Origin: Guyanagaster necrorhizus
Taxonomy: Eukaryota > Basidiomycota > Agaricomycetes > Agaricales > Physalacriaceae
Assembly: GCF_019112545.1 (NCBI RefSeq)
Contig: NW_025064916.1
Coordinates: forward strand, 254,080-318,079
Direction of reading: 5' to 3'
DNA: 64,000 nucleotides
Numbering within the stretch: the first letter of the stretch is position 1; each line of letters begins with the position of its first letter. The position numbers and the translations under genes were made by a program. A model generated the notes under the pieces. It had not been told where the DNA came from. It made no database searches and was given only the letters and a program-made list of their open reading frames with translations. Below are positions 35,263-46,662 of the stretch, in pieces.

Positions 35263-35290
35263 CCCCCTCCCCTCCCCTCCCCTCCCCCCC
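35263..35290 (+). repeat. CCCCT pentanucleotide tract in 5' leader
   Basis: Four to five CCCCT units ending in a C run directly before the F-box gene start. A polypyrimidine leader of this kind is common upstream of fungal start codons and prone to length variation. Confidence 0.8.
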
Positions 35291-35298
35291 GCCAGGTA

Positions 35299-36943
35299 AT
35301 GGCAATGTTTTGGTCAGAGTACGATTCGAGAGCTCGTCCCCCCATGGACACTCTTCCCGTGGAGCTTCTCGCGTACATATTCTCCTTGGCGACCCATGGC
35401 ATTACACTGGCGACGGAAGGGAAAGAAAGCCCCTTATTCGACTCGGAGAGCGTCAAGACGCCTACGCGTCTGTCTGCTGTTAGCAAACATTGGCGTATGG
35501 TCGCTCGTACTACCCCAGCGCTGTGGACGAGTTTGTGCGCTACTATTGCTTCCATCCATGAAAAGCATCACAACGGACAGAGGCTATCCATCTTTAGCCC
35601 CTCCCATTTTTCCTCCCACCTCTCGTTATCTCGTAACCAACCTCTGGACATTCTTATTGACGCTAGAGACCCCGACTGGGATTTCTCAGAGCCGAGGTAT
35701 GTTCCTATCTTTCATGTTTTCTTCCATTGGTTGACTGGCGATCGTCATCAGTGTCGAACCCGAGTGTCATTATACTCCACCCTTCTCTTATCAACACATG
35801 ATGACTGTCATGGCCATGCTACACCCGCACATCCACCGTTGGCGGTCCTTTTCCATACTCACGGATACTTGGTTTCCCATGCATGTCGCCCTTCTCTACT
35901 TAAACAATGCCCCCGCGCCTCTGCTCGAGAGCCTCACCATAATGCGATGTAACGACTATATTAGCCATGCTTCCGAATTCCAGCCGACCGCTCTTAACAC
36001 GCCCTTCGCCCTCGATCCCCGCACCAACTGCCTTCGCACTCTCACCCTCCGAGGCGTCTACGCAGAGTGGCCGTCCCTTAATGTGCTTCACGATCTGGAG
36101 GTTCTCGAGATCACTTCGCTTTCATCTAATGTACGTCCTTCGAAGGCGGACATGTATGGGATCCTCTCCGCGTGTGCTCCTCGGCTGAGGAAGCTACGTT
36201 TAATGAATGATGCGGGGCCTGAGAGCCGCGATGACGACGACGACGACGACGACGACGACGCAGTTCGTCCAGTCACGCTTCCAAAGCTGGAAGACGTTTC
36301 TATCGGCTACCGTGCCGACACGGCATGCCATGGACTGGCAAAGCTGTTGATAGCACCCAATGTGCGGCAGGTGCTGCTGGAGAGCGATAGGTATCCAGGA
36401 GACGCGCTTGTCGCTGACCCGGGCGATGTCCTCGCTGGTCTTACCTTCCCTCTGATGGAGAGGGCAACGCTGAAGGGCATTTCCGCTTCTCGAGAATCCA
36501 TGCACCGGTTCCTCATGAATGTCCAACATTTGGAGATAGAGTGGACGGCGGTAGAATGCCTTCTCCCTTTGCCAGATGGTTCGCGTTCTTGTCCGAAGCT
36601 CGAGACGCTATGTTTGCGCAGTTCGGATATAGAGGGAATTGATAGGACGGGGATGGATGTGATATTGGGAGTCCTTCGACGGCGGGGGACGAGTGCGCTG
36701 AAGGAGGTCGATGTGCATGTTGGGAGCGCTAATGCGAACACTTGCGTCGACTATCCTGCGCAGATGGAGGTGGGTATGCCGCAGGTGAGGATATTTAGGG
36801 ATGACGAGGACGACGACTTCTCAGATACAGAGTCCGAGGGCACCGACTCGTCTGAGGAAGACGCATATGGGTTAGGAGGTACCTTTAATGATCCGGTCTT
36901 TGATGCGCTGTTTAAGAGCCAGTCCGGATTTGGTGTGTGGTGA
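35299..36943 (+). CDS. F-box protein with LRR-like region and poly-Asp tract
   Basis: Two ATGs are in frame, 35299 and 35344. The F-box itself begins at the second (MDTLPVELLAYIFSLA) and continues to LSAVSKHWRMVARTTPALW, the typical W-x-x-I/V-A-x-x-T-P-x-L-W end of agaricomycete F-boxes. An intron of about 54 nt starts after SEPR (about 35697) and rejoins at SVEPECHY. The remainder is a Leu-rich solenoid (LRTLTLRG, LEVLEITSL, LRKLRLM, LETLCLRSSDI). Ten consecutive Asp (36233-36260) sit in a loop, and an acidic stretch precedes the C-terminus. Likely a substrate receptor of an SCF ubiquitin ligase; the target is unknown. No disruption seen. Confidence 0.82.
36233..36260 (+). repeat. (GAC)n repeat encoding poly-Asp
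   Basis: About nine consecutive GAC codons in the F-box gene. In frame, so length changes would not break the gene. Confidence 0.88.
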
Positions 36944-38565
36944 TGACGACGCGATAGTCCATGCAATTTCGATCTTCTTGGTGTGGACTTTCTTTCGAGT
37001 TTTTTTTGTATTTCGTTTTGTATGCTGTAGCAGACTTAATTGACGATTCATGCTTGTTAAAGTAAAAGGCATGCCTCCTCTGACAACTGGTCTATACCGG
37101 GGTTTTTCGATTGATAATTTTTGGTTTACCATAGGCCAGAGCTTCACGTATATAGCGGCTACTAGCAAGCGAACTAATGGAGGGCTGTAAGCCGATAAGG
37201 AGAGGATAACTAACAGATACAACGGCCGGGGTGACTAGATGTTACCTGCGGCCATTCCTTATTTGTGATAGCGAGCGGCGGTAACCACGGTAATTGTCTG
37301 TAGTGTTAGAGAGCGCAGCACTGGCGAAGGATCTGAGACCATGAATAAAGCGACAGGTATGACATGGATCAGAGTAACGAGCGCCGGTGGTTACACGAAC
37401 AGAGACGGTGGCCTCAGTTATTTAACCTCAGTCGGACGCTGGAAAGATCGCGAGTGCTGGTGGCGGGACAATTCAAGGTGAGAAGTCTATTGGACTTGGA
37501 TGAGACTGGACGGGAGCAAGTTTTCGGGCATTGTGATACGCGGTGTCGTTGGACGTAGGACTAGAGACAAGGAGACGGTCCACGGACGGATGTAGAGATA
37601 CTTGCGACATACAGGTACAGGGAATTGACGGTCAAGCGGTAAACGAGGGTGCTATGCGTGCAAGGAGAAACAATAGTCGGAAGACGGCTATCGAGACAGA
37701 CAAGTACAATTGCAACCGTCCGTCCATAATATAGATGTTAAAGGACTCTGGCGGGCAAAAAAAAAAAAACAGAAAAGAGGACGTATGAGTATTTCAAAGA
37801 CAAGAAATTTCAAGATTTCGCCAGCCCCAGAGAGTACAGCCAAGCTTGTCACTGATATGAAAGGAAACAGTTCAGATGTTCATCAATGTTCAATGTCTTT
37901 GCGACACTCGAGTCAGCATCTTGTCAAGTCTCTGCAGTTAGCGATAATGATAAGCAAGGGAAAGAAAGTAAGAAGAGCTCCCCTGGTCGACCACAAGCTC
38001 TACTAAGCATCGGACTCATTAGTGTCAAGCAGGTACACCCAAAGCACAAGAAACCAAGGAGTGACGCTTTCCCAGACGGTACTAGCCAGCTGGTCCTGTT
38101 CATAAAAGTAAAATAAAATTCATCCCGGTAAACATAACACTGTACTGTTGATTTGAAGTCATCGGGTAACCCTGGTTAAATACGGGCAGGTCTGTTCGGA
38201 TTTCCCACGCTTGGCTATTTTCCTCGTCGCACCAGTCTTGCTCTAGGTTTTCCTGAGTGTCTTTCGAGACCTAAACTGCAACACGGAAACCAAACCAAAC
38301 CCTAAAGGCTGAACCTCAAGTTACGCATATTTAGCCCTTCCTCTACTGATTCCATGTTTTTCCAAAGATTTACCGGACCGTCGTTTTCTAATTGATAAGG
38401 ACTATCGCTTCCTGTATTGTTATATTCTTTCGATAGCTCTAACGCATGGTATCGATGTCGTGATCCTCTGGCCTGTGGTGGTGACAACGGCCCGCTCGGA
38501 TCGTTCGGCTTCTGTAACTTTCAGTGCACGAGTTAAGACTAACTTTATACTTAACCATCGTCGTG
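36944..38565. other. Intergenic stretch, no gene seen
   Basis: 1.6 kb. It contains overlapping short plus-strand frames between 37364 and 38116 without motifs, and an A run at about 37759-37770. Nothing recognisable. Confidence 0.45.
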
Positions 38566-41500
38566 ATGCACGCCTTCAACGCCTTTGGTACCTTGGCTTT
38601 AATTGCATGCGCTTCTTGCAGTCGTATGTTCTTCATATAAACACCATTAGACGTGCTCATGGAGAAGCAGTGGTCCCAAAGAAGTTCCTGACGCTCTCTA
38701 TGGGTGAGATTAGGCCTACGGGGTGGCTTTATGACCAGGTACACTTGTCTGCCCCATTTTTTCGTTGATAACGAGATTTTTTCAAGCTCGTTGTCCAAAC
38801 AAATGGCGTTGCTGGGCATATGCATGAATTCTACGATCTGTGAGTCTTGACTACTCCGAAGCTGTTAGATTGACCCTCGAACTTGGGCCTTTAGAGTCTC
38901 AAAAACCGACTGGGTCGGAGGCGATTCTTATTACTCATACTTGGAGGAGGGCACGCCTTTTAATTTATACAACTTTTGCACTTACCGATAATTCCATAGC
39001 GGGCAGTTATTGGTTCGTAAGTCGAACTACAAGTGTCCATCTAAATACCCCGGCAAATCTTCCGAGATAGAATGCAATGGTTCCAAATGGCATCCTTGTC
39101 AACCATACCATTATCATGAATAAGACTCAAGAGTTCCTCGATTATGTCCTGGACCATCAGGACGAGACTGGATGGCTAGGCCCCGAGGTAGGAACGAACA
39201 AGCCACGTTTCTTGTGGGGAAGGTCTCTTCTGTTGGCCTCAGAAGCGATGATTTCTCACTGAGAACATCTCGTATTAGGTATCCATTCTTTTTCGGCGCG
39301 ATCCAAATGGTCGAGTACAACCCTGCACTGACTGGACGCGTCGTAAGTGCACTGCACAAGTTTGTTGTGGTCGCGAACAAGATGCTTCAGGAAGGAAAAG
39401 GTGTGGACAAATGGGCACAGACGCGCTGGGAAGATTTTGTCATTGTATTGCAGTGGTAGGTTGTTGCTCTTTCCCTTTATGTTGCGGATCTATCAAGTAC
39501 GTTCTCAGGCTGCATGACTACCATCCACATGGACAGGAGGATCTTCTCGTGGACACAATGGTGAGACTCAAATGGAGCGGTGTTCCATGGGAGAAGGTGT
39601 TTTCTGAAGAGGTGAATGCCTTTCGCTTGTATACTCCAACAGGTCTTTGATTTTTTCTAGTACTTCCCTACGGTGGCGGGTGAGAATTGCTTTTGACCTA
39701 TGATTGCTTGAGCTACACGCGACCATCTAGTGGAGACGCTTGAAAACCCGTTTGGCCTTGAACTTTCGGTAACTTTACCTTCCTTTTTTGTGTAATCCCG
39801 TTTTTAATTTGTGTCATTTGTCCGTAGTGGCATGGTGTGAACATAGCAGAAGGCATGAAGGCTCTGCCCTCTACGTATCGGTTCACGCACAATGCGTCGG
39901 ATCTACAAGCAGCAAGCGACGGGTGGGATTTGATGTTCCGCTATCACGGAAGACCGTCTGGTGCATATGCTGCAGACGAAATGCTTGCGGGATTGGAAGC
40001 AGTTCGGGGGTAGGTTCGCTGGTCCTCGTTTCTCTTGTTGGTGCTGACCCTATAACTTAGGACTGAGCTATGCTTAGTCGTGGTGAGTGTTCCTACATTT
40101 TAGCGACATTTTTTGAATCTAAAGAGAGCGTAGGAACTAATGTTCTCGTATGTCTCTATCACCATCGTCATCGCTTTCAAATAAATACATCTCTTTGCAG
40201 GGGTGCCTACCTCTATCAAGTCTCAGGAGACCCAAAGTATGCAGATCGGGTATGTTTTACTCGCATATTTAACCCTGTAAATGACCGTCATGTAGGTCGA
40301 AAGGGTGGCTTATAACGCGCTGCCTGCAACGATAACTGCAAGTAAGGCCCTATCTCTAGCGTTATTACAGTGGCTAATATGTAAACGAGATATGTGGGGG
40401 AGACAATATCTAGCGCAATCAAATCAGATAGCCGCGAAGAATATGACACCGTGCGTGGTGCATTTGATAAGACCGCTCACCGGCTGATATTTTGCAGGAA
40501 TCCATTCCCAGAAGATGGGTGAGCATCAATTTCAAGCATGTTTCTGTCTCTTGAGACTCTAACCTTCCAAGGCCTGAATCAAACATCTTCGGTCTAGAGC
40601 CCAATTATCCGTAAGAAAAGTTTCTTAGTTAACATCAACGCTTGATTCCGTTTCCGTTAGATGCTGTACCGTCAATTTCCCTCAGGGCTGGCCAAAGTAC
40701 ATCACCAATGCATTTTTGGCAACTGGAGATGGCGAGTCCCTAGTTCATCTCTTCCTTGGTCCTTTCAGCACGTCCACTGTCCTGGCAAAGGGTATATTCT
40801 TCCAGTTATGAACATCTCAAACGTTTGGTCTTACGTCCCTGCAGATAATGCAGTATCTGTTGAGGTGGACACCCAATATCCGTTCAGTGATACACTCAGA
40901 ACGACTATTACGGCGACGAAAACCTTTACTTACTTCGTTCGTATCCCGAATTGGGTTACTGGCGGAACGATTTCGGTTGGCGGTGGCGCTGCCCAAGCTT
41001 TGACACCCAATGAAAATGGATTGCAGCCCGTCGATATTGGTCCAGGGACCACTGAATTCGTGCTAGAACTTCCTGCAGATGTTACCACCGGTATATATGC
41101 CTTGACTTGGTCACTGTAGAAGTTATTCCTTATTCGATGTCCCAGAGGTCAGACCCCACGGATCCGTAGCGGTTCACAGAGGACCTCTGAATTATGCCTT
41201 TGATAGTACGTTGACCGCCTCGTTCTACAGTCGCTTCGCTGACGCAGTTCTCTTGTTTCCTTTCAGTCAGACGTTCAGAGACAGTTCTCAAGACCGATCC
41301 ACGTCAAAGCCTTGCTGTGGATCTCCAATATGACGCTATGGAGGACTGGGAATTTGCCATCGATCCTTCGACGTTGAAGTTCCATCAGCGTCGCGTCTCT
41401 AATTTGCCTTCGCCAGTTTGGGATTACGGGCTGTCTCCAGTAACGATCACTGCAACGGCTTGTCTCATCGATTGGCCTGTAGATGGCGATATGTTTGCTG

Positions 41501-41717
41501 CCAGTCCGCCGGAAAATCCGGACTGTGTTGGACCTGAGAGGGTAATTGAGCTCTCTCCGTTTGGGGTTGGGAATTTAGTTTTGCTCGTGCCTTGTTGTAC
41601 TAACTGGTCTGCTTTTAGGTGACAAAGCTGCGTATTAGTGAATTTCCGGTCTTTGAGTCAAAGGATGGGGATGATATGTATTTGGAGCAGATTCCTATGC
41701 GCGGTAGGAGACTATGA
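38566..41717 (+). CDS. Secreted GH127 (DUF1680) glycoside hydrolase, putative beta-L-arabinofuranosidase
   Basis: Start at 38566 encodes a signal peptide (MHAFNAFGTLALIACASCS). A 47-nt intron (GTATGT...GCAG) joins it to LVPKKFLTLSMGEIRPTGWL. Following exons carry [164 protein letters not shown] and, near the end, VRPHGSVAVHRGPLNYAFD. The CC after NYP corresponds to the Cys region that forms the catalytic, zinc-bound cysteine in GH127. The substrate is inferred. More than twelve introns; one (38951-38999) has a GC donor. The few residues expected between LCLVV and GAYLY (near 40080-40200) could not be recovered, so a micro-exon is unresolved there. Confidence 0.84.
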
Positions 41718-42018
41718 TGTCAAGCATAATGAAAACAGAATCATAGACACATATATCACTCTCCTGCTGTGGCGTGGGATTGTTAACCTTCTTCGGTAAC
41801 CTCACCACGAACAATTCTGAAGTTGTTGCGTTGTTCTGAGCAGGGTTTCTCAGGAGAACAACTGAACACGTCTGCGTAGTGGTAAGTATATCTTGACTAT
41901 AATTTGTTGTTGCGCTTTCTAATGGATTTTTCGCAAGATTGACCGTGACTTTGATATGGTACAATTCAAGTAATTTTCTCAGGTAGAAAGCAGTGTGCTT
42001 ATGATGTGATTGATTCAG

Positions 42019-43629
42019 ATGAACGAAAAATGCTCTCGGTGTGGATTTCCTGAAGATCATAGCCCGTTCTTGGCCAGCAGCGATACGAGTTCGAATCAAA
42101 CTTGTGTCAGTGTCACTGACCTATTGCGATCGGGAAGGTCGTCGCTGACTGTTGACCTATCACCATTACATGAAAGGTCTCAGCGCTTAGAGAATCGGCT
42201 CTCTACTCTTAACTCCAAATTGTTCGAACTCGAGGCTGTGGTAGATCGTCTCCGTGCCGAACAACACCAAATCCAATCCGACCTCGACGCGCAACAATCT
42301 CTCATGGCACCTGTTCGTCGCATTCCAGCAGAGATCCTTCTATATATCTTCGAATTGGTATCCATGGATGAACACTGCACCCTCAACACCACAAACGCTC
42401 CTTGGGTGTTTGGGCATGTGTGTTGCTTCTGGAGGACTATCGCTACCACGTCTCCTGTGCTATGGTCTACAATCCGGACACATCTTAATCTTCAAGTTTA
42501 CCCGCGGAAAGTCCCTGCAGCCCTTCGAAGGCATCTCGAGCTTTCATCTAACTTTCCTCTTCACCTGGATATCGACTTATATCGCAATGCTGACAGCCAC
42601 ACAATCCGTCAAATTGTCACTTCGATTGTTCGCCACTCGCTCCGATGGGAGACCCTGAAAATCACATTGTCGGCGAATAGTCTGCCAATGTTCTCCGGAG
42701 TGAGGGACCATTTACCTCAACTTCGCTCCTTGGCAGTGTTTGTTATGAATTACTACGGAGATGGAGCGGTTGTACCCGAGCCCTATCCATTCTTTTCTGT
42801 CGCACCCGCTCTCGCAGAAGCAAAGATCCATTGCATCCCAGTATTTGATCTTCCAGTACCACTTTCCCAACTACGTGTCTTCGACGGCTACTTTCGCAAT
42901 CATAGCGAGGTGCACGACCTCCTCAGACAAGCGCCCAGACTTGTCAAATTTGCTTTTTCAAGTATGATCAGCTCGCGGGACGCCAATCCATCGCCCATAT
43001 TCCACGACTGTCTACGCAGCATAACGAGTACATCTCATGAGCTGAGGATTTTGTCTGCTGGGACATTTCCGGCGCTCGAGGAAATCGACGGGAAAGAGAG
43101 TAAATGGGATGATGAGGCCATAGACATGATGGACCATATTGCAGAGCGGTCGCGTTGCTCCATACGCGCCTTTCATGCTGGATCCATTCTGTCCTTCACT
43201 CGCTTTGCTACTCTCCCATCGATCAGATCCTCCTTGACGATCCTCAGCATGACGATGGGAGGCTGGAACGCCGCTTCGAACGGCCCCATGCCTTATCTCG
43301 GCATTTATGCCGCTCTTTTGATATCGGAAACGCAGCCATCTCTCTTACCTTTCCTACGCGAACTCATTTTAAAGGAATTCAGCGGCTACAATAGCAAAAA
43401 GTTAGCACCATTCACATGTCCAGAGTTTTATGAAATGGTCCAATCTAGGCGGTCCCCTCCGCCTCCTGCTCCCGTTTCACGCCTAGAGGTATTGACTTTG
43501 GTGCTTCGGCGTATGGAATATCATGACTTCAAGTTTAAGGACCCGCGGTTCGACCGTTTATGGGCGATGGAAGAGGAAGGGTTAGTGGTACATATCGTGC
43601 CACCTTGGGGGGACTTGGCAGAAGGGTAA
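42019..43629 (+). CDS. F-box protein with N-terminal coiled coil
   Basis: A single exon of 536 residues. Residues about 1-45 contain CSRCGFPEDH. Residues about 55-95 form a heptad-rich coiled coil (LENRLSTLNSKLFELEAVVD). An F-box follows at about 97-145 (VRRIPAEILLYIFELVS, then VCCFWRTIATTSPVLWSTI). This coiled coil plus F-box plus Leu-rich tail is the commonest F-box architecture in agaricomycetes, where it forms expanded families. The C-terminal part has LRR-like strands (LPQLRSLAVFV, LRELILKEFS). The ATG at 42019 is the first in frame. A role as SCF adaptor is inferred. Confidence 0.83.
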   Translation: MNEKCSRCGFPEDHSPFLASSDTSSNQTCVSVTDLLRSGRSSLTVDLSPLHERSQRLENRLSTLNSKLFELEAVVDRLRAEQHQIQSDLDAQQSLMAPVRRIPAEILLYIFELVSMDEHCTLNTTNAPWVFGHVCCFWRTIATTSPVLWSTIRTHLNLQVYPRKVPAALRRHLELSSNFPLHLDIDLYRNADSHTIRQIVTSIVRHSLRWETLKITLSANSLPMFSGVRDHLPQLRSLAVFVMNYYGDGAVVPEPYPFFSVAPALAEAKIHCIPVFDLPVPLSQLRVFDGYFRNHSEVHDLLRQAPRLVKFAFSSMISSRDANPSPIFHDCLRSITSTSHELRILSAGTFPALEEIDGKESKWDDEAIDMMDHIAERSRCSIRAFHAGSILSFTRFATLPSIRSSLTILSMTMGGWNAASNGPMPYLGIYAALLISETQPSLLPFLRELILKEFSGYNSKKLAPFTCPEFYEMVQSRRSPPPPAPVSRLEVLTLVLRRMEYHDFKFKDPRFDRLWAMEEEGLVVHIVPPWGDLAEG

Positions 43630-43839
43630 GAAGGTTCAGTATCATGCTTTCCGTACCCAGGTTATGCTTCCCTGTGGCTGGCTGGCTGGCTGGGATTTCC
43701 TGTCCCTGTATGGAAGTGTCTGGCTGCCCGTGCTGTTTAGGTTGTTTTACATGTCGTTGGCGGTACCGGAAGTGCCGAATTCCGGTGCGTCATTCGAAAC
43801 CGCTGGGCCAGACATGACAAGCCGGATCGTCATCAACCG

Positions 43840-45057
43840 ATGTTCCCTGTGTTCGTCGGCCAAATTTTCCGTCCCCGAATTAGCTTCGTTTTGATAGCCG
43901 GAGGGCAGCAACATCATAGCTCGGATATTCCGGTTCGGCTTTCTATAGGGCTTCAATGTTCATCCAGAATACGATCGGATCGAAATGTTACCACAGGTCC
44001 GACGTCGATTCTCCCAGTGCCGCAGGATCCTATCGAAGAAGGAGAGCTCTCTGGATGGGTTTCATCCTCGATAAATGTTGGTCTGTCGCTTTGGCATCTG
44101 TACCTAGCTCTTACGTGCCCTTCCGATATCGTCGTTGTTCAAGTCGATACCCCGTGGCCTCTTAAAGTACAAGATTACGAGCATGTACGTTTGACTTCCC
44201 CTCTGATATGCCTCTTTTCTGATGTATTATCTTCTTAGGGAGGGTTTCCTTCGGGTATGGTGTGCAGCTATACCATTCAGAAATATCTCAAAGGTACACC
44301 TACCTTGGGCGGTAATGAAATGTCTACAAGGGCACTACATGCGAAAGCATCCCTCCTGTGGGAACGTGCAACTGACTTGATTAGGAATTAGAAACCTGGT
44401 TCGTGGGACCGATCTCTTTCTTCAGCCTTGTTCATTAATACTAACACTAACGTAGACATGGCCCAATAAGAGTCGATTGACTTTTACGCGTCGTTGGCGG
44501 CCTACTTGAGAAACTATGAAGTGACCTTCCGTCACCGAATGCGGTGACCAATCCGACGTCTGTCGAAAGGAGGATTCTCTTTGTTATTCATAATTTAACC
44601 TACGCCGCTATCATGCAATTGTATGGTCTTTTCGCCTGGGTTGATATGCAGTCTCAGGGTAAGGTTCTTATGGCCGCTCAAACTGTATTTTGGATGTCCG
44701 GTACCATGTCGCATGGTTCGCCCATCAAGCCGATTGTTGGGGTAAATCCGACTTCTTGTTATGCCACTTACTCTCCTTTATCAGACGGTCTGGGTATCTG
44801 CGGGTCAATTCCTGCTTGAGGAACTGGTTTCGTTGAGGGCATCTCGCTTGGCACTTGGCGGCCCTGCCAGTGACGGGGAAACGGAGCTTTTAGATGTCTT
44901 CAGTGCTGGATTTCAGGACATGATTCTCTTGGCGGAAAGCTGCCATTCTCTTAAGTGAGTCAGAATTAGGATGGAATGGATTCCGTGCGAGTCTATAAAT
45001 GCATATGATATAGAGTATCTGGTGAAGCAGATACAGGAGGCATTCGCTGCGCTGTAA
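43840..45057 (+). pseudogene. Zn2Cys6 transcription factor C-terminal half, frameshifted
   Basis: Pieces of the fungal transcription-factor middle-homology region are in the right order but in different frames. LPVPQDPIEEGE (about 44013-44048) is in one frame. RALWMGFILDKCWSVALASV (about 44043-44105) is in another; it matches the F-W-x-x-x-x-L-D-R-C-W-S-V-A block. VDTPWPLKVQDYEH (about 44143-44184) is back in the first frame. Two compensating small indels, near 44045 and 44120, explain this. An intron at about 44185-44238 then gives GGFPSGMV. Further on, TSVERRILFVIHNLTYAAIM, VLMAAQTVFWMSG and TVWVSAGQFLLEELVSLRAS continue the family pattern, ending near YLVKQIQEAFAAL at 45057. No zinc cluster is seen upstream, where the preceding F-box gene ends at 43629. 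I conclude a truncated, decayed gene; sequencing error could explain one shift but not the missing 5' half. Confidence 0.6.
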
Positions 45058-45458
45058 TTGCTGGTTTCTGAGTAGTTATAGTAACTCTATTAATGGATGT
45101 TACGATGTCGTGAGTGTATTAATATCAGGTATATCCTTTAATAAATTACTGTTTTATAATCATCAATACATGTAGCGGTACAAAGAGTGTATTGTTGTAG
45201 TGTCACTAGTCTGTATACAAAATTAATAAACAATAGTTTTGAGACACTACAGATAAAACAAATTGCGAAACATATTTGGAAGGTAAAGGTGGCCAAGGCG
45301 CCATTTTCTCAACGAAATAACAGATAAGGCAGTGCGGCGGAACAGAATGCCAAAAATCAGAGACGTCTCACGGCCCGCTCGGGCTCCCCTGGGATCACAG
45401 TAGTCACAATGACATTGTGACACGTTGCTCTTGTCCCCTCTCTTATTCAACAACAACG

Positions 45459-45900
45459 ATGTCGATGTCGAGAGGCCGGGTTGAAGACACGTATGAAGCA
45501 CAAAATGACCAGCGCCTAGATGAACTTCATTCCAAGATACGTACGTTGCGTGGCGTCAGTCAAGATTTTGTATGTTGCATTTCGCGATACTGACACGCCG
45601 GTTTTTGTAGATTACTACCGACATTAACGACGACGTTGAACGACAGAATTTAATGCTTGATGATACGGTACGAAATTTTTGACTTTTTTTAGGTTACGGA
45701 GTCTCATTTGTCACTACGCGTAGGGGAACTCATTCTCCTCGTTCGGCGCTACGTTGGCACAGACGTCTCGACGGACCGGGCAAGCATTCGGTATAGGCCA
45801 GGGCGGGTTGAAGTCATGGCGAGCAGCCATGTACGTCGTCCTAGGATTCATTGGGCTGTGGCTGTCTCTGAAAATCTTTTGGTGGTGGCGGTCTGGGTGA
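45459..45900 (+). CDS. BET1: ER-Golgi Qc-SNARE Bet1
   Basis: Three short exons (45459-45554, 45611-45667, 45724-45900) encode 109 residues. Exon 1 gives YEAQNDQRLDELHSKIRTLR and exon 2 TTDINDDVERQNLMLDD: the N-terminal half of a SNARE motif with hydrophobic heptads. Exon 3 gives GNSFSSFGATLAQTSRRTGQ, a glycine-rich linker and KSWRAAMYVVLGFIGLWLSL, a C-terminal tail anchor ending FWWWRSG. The central SNARE layer residue appears to be Asp in this reading of DINDDVERQN; an alignment is needed to place the zero layer. Bet1 acts on COPII vesicles with Sed5, Bos1 and Sec22 in ER-to-Golgi fusion. The intron after LRG starts GTCAGT and that after LDDT starts GTACGA; both joins keep the family pattern exactly. 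Two ATGs are possible (45459 and 45465). Confidence 0.9.
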
Positions 45901-46662
45901 ATCTGGTTTTTTTTTGCTTATTGGGTTACGTGTGTGCACCGCTTCATTTTCATTTACCTGTTCTTACAGCGATGATCCTGACAGATATCACCTGTATTTA
46001 TTTACTTCAATGGGTTTTTCGTCATTCTTGACCCCGCCGCCGGCCTAATACCGGCTCAGGAGATATTTCGCTGACATCTTACACTCTTTCACCCAAGATC
46101 TCTGGAAAAATCGCGCACCATTCAAGCACATGTCATCTCGATCCGTTTTCGCGGTTTTTTCCTCTGCGCGAAATTGCGGGATCTCGTCTCATGAATTCGG
46201 TATTCAAAATCTCAGTGTTAGCTTCTATTCTGATGTACGTATATCGTTCAAAAACCAGTTGTCATATTCTAATTAAATACTCTTCAGTAGTCAATGAAGC
46301 ATTCGGAGAAGACTAACAGAAAGAAATTTGTGCATCTGTTTTATGATACAATGGAAGCGTTTAACCGACGCTGACACTGGTTATTGAATGCTTGGGTGAT
46401 ATAGCCATCGGATCACTGGTATGTTGGTCGGTTTTCTCTTGCACTGATCGGAATTTTCGGCCGTAGGTACGAGCTACAATCCGATATACGTACCTTGTGT
46501 CCTATCGAGTTGGTACTGGTTAGGAGGTCAAGACCGCCGTCTCTTTGATAACATTTTCATAACCCCTGTCTGTTCGAATCAATGATGGACATCCTGTGAA
46601 CCGATCTCAGCACGCAAGGCGATCAGCCGGCTCCGTTTGGTTCATGGAAAGAGGACAGTCTT

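Noticed and set aside
37364..38116. Overlapping short plus frames before GH127
   Set aside because: No motifs, no joinable exons, low-complexity residues; treated as intergenic.
44043..44165. Reading the open frame 43840-44238 as an intact protein
   Set aside because: The conserved LDKCWSVA block is in a different frame, so the long frame is an artefact of two compensating indels.
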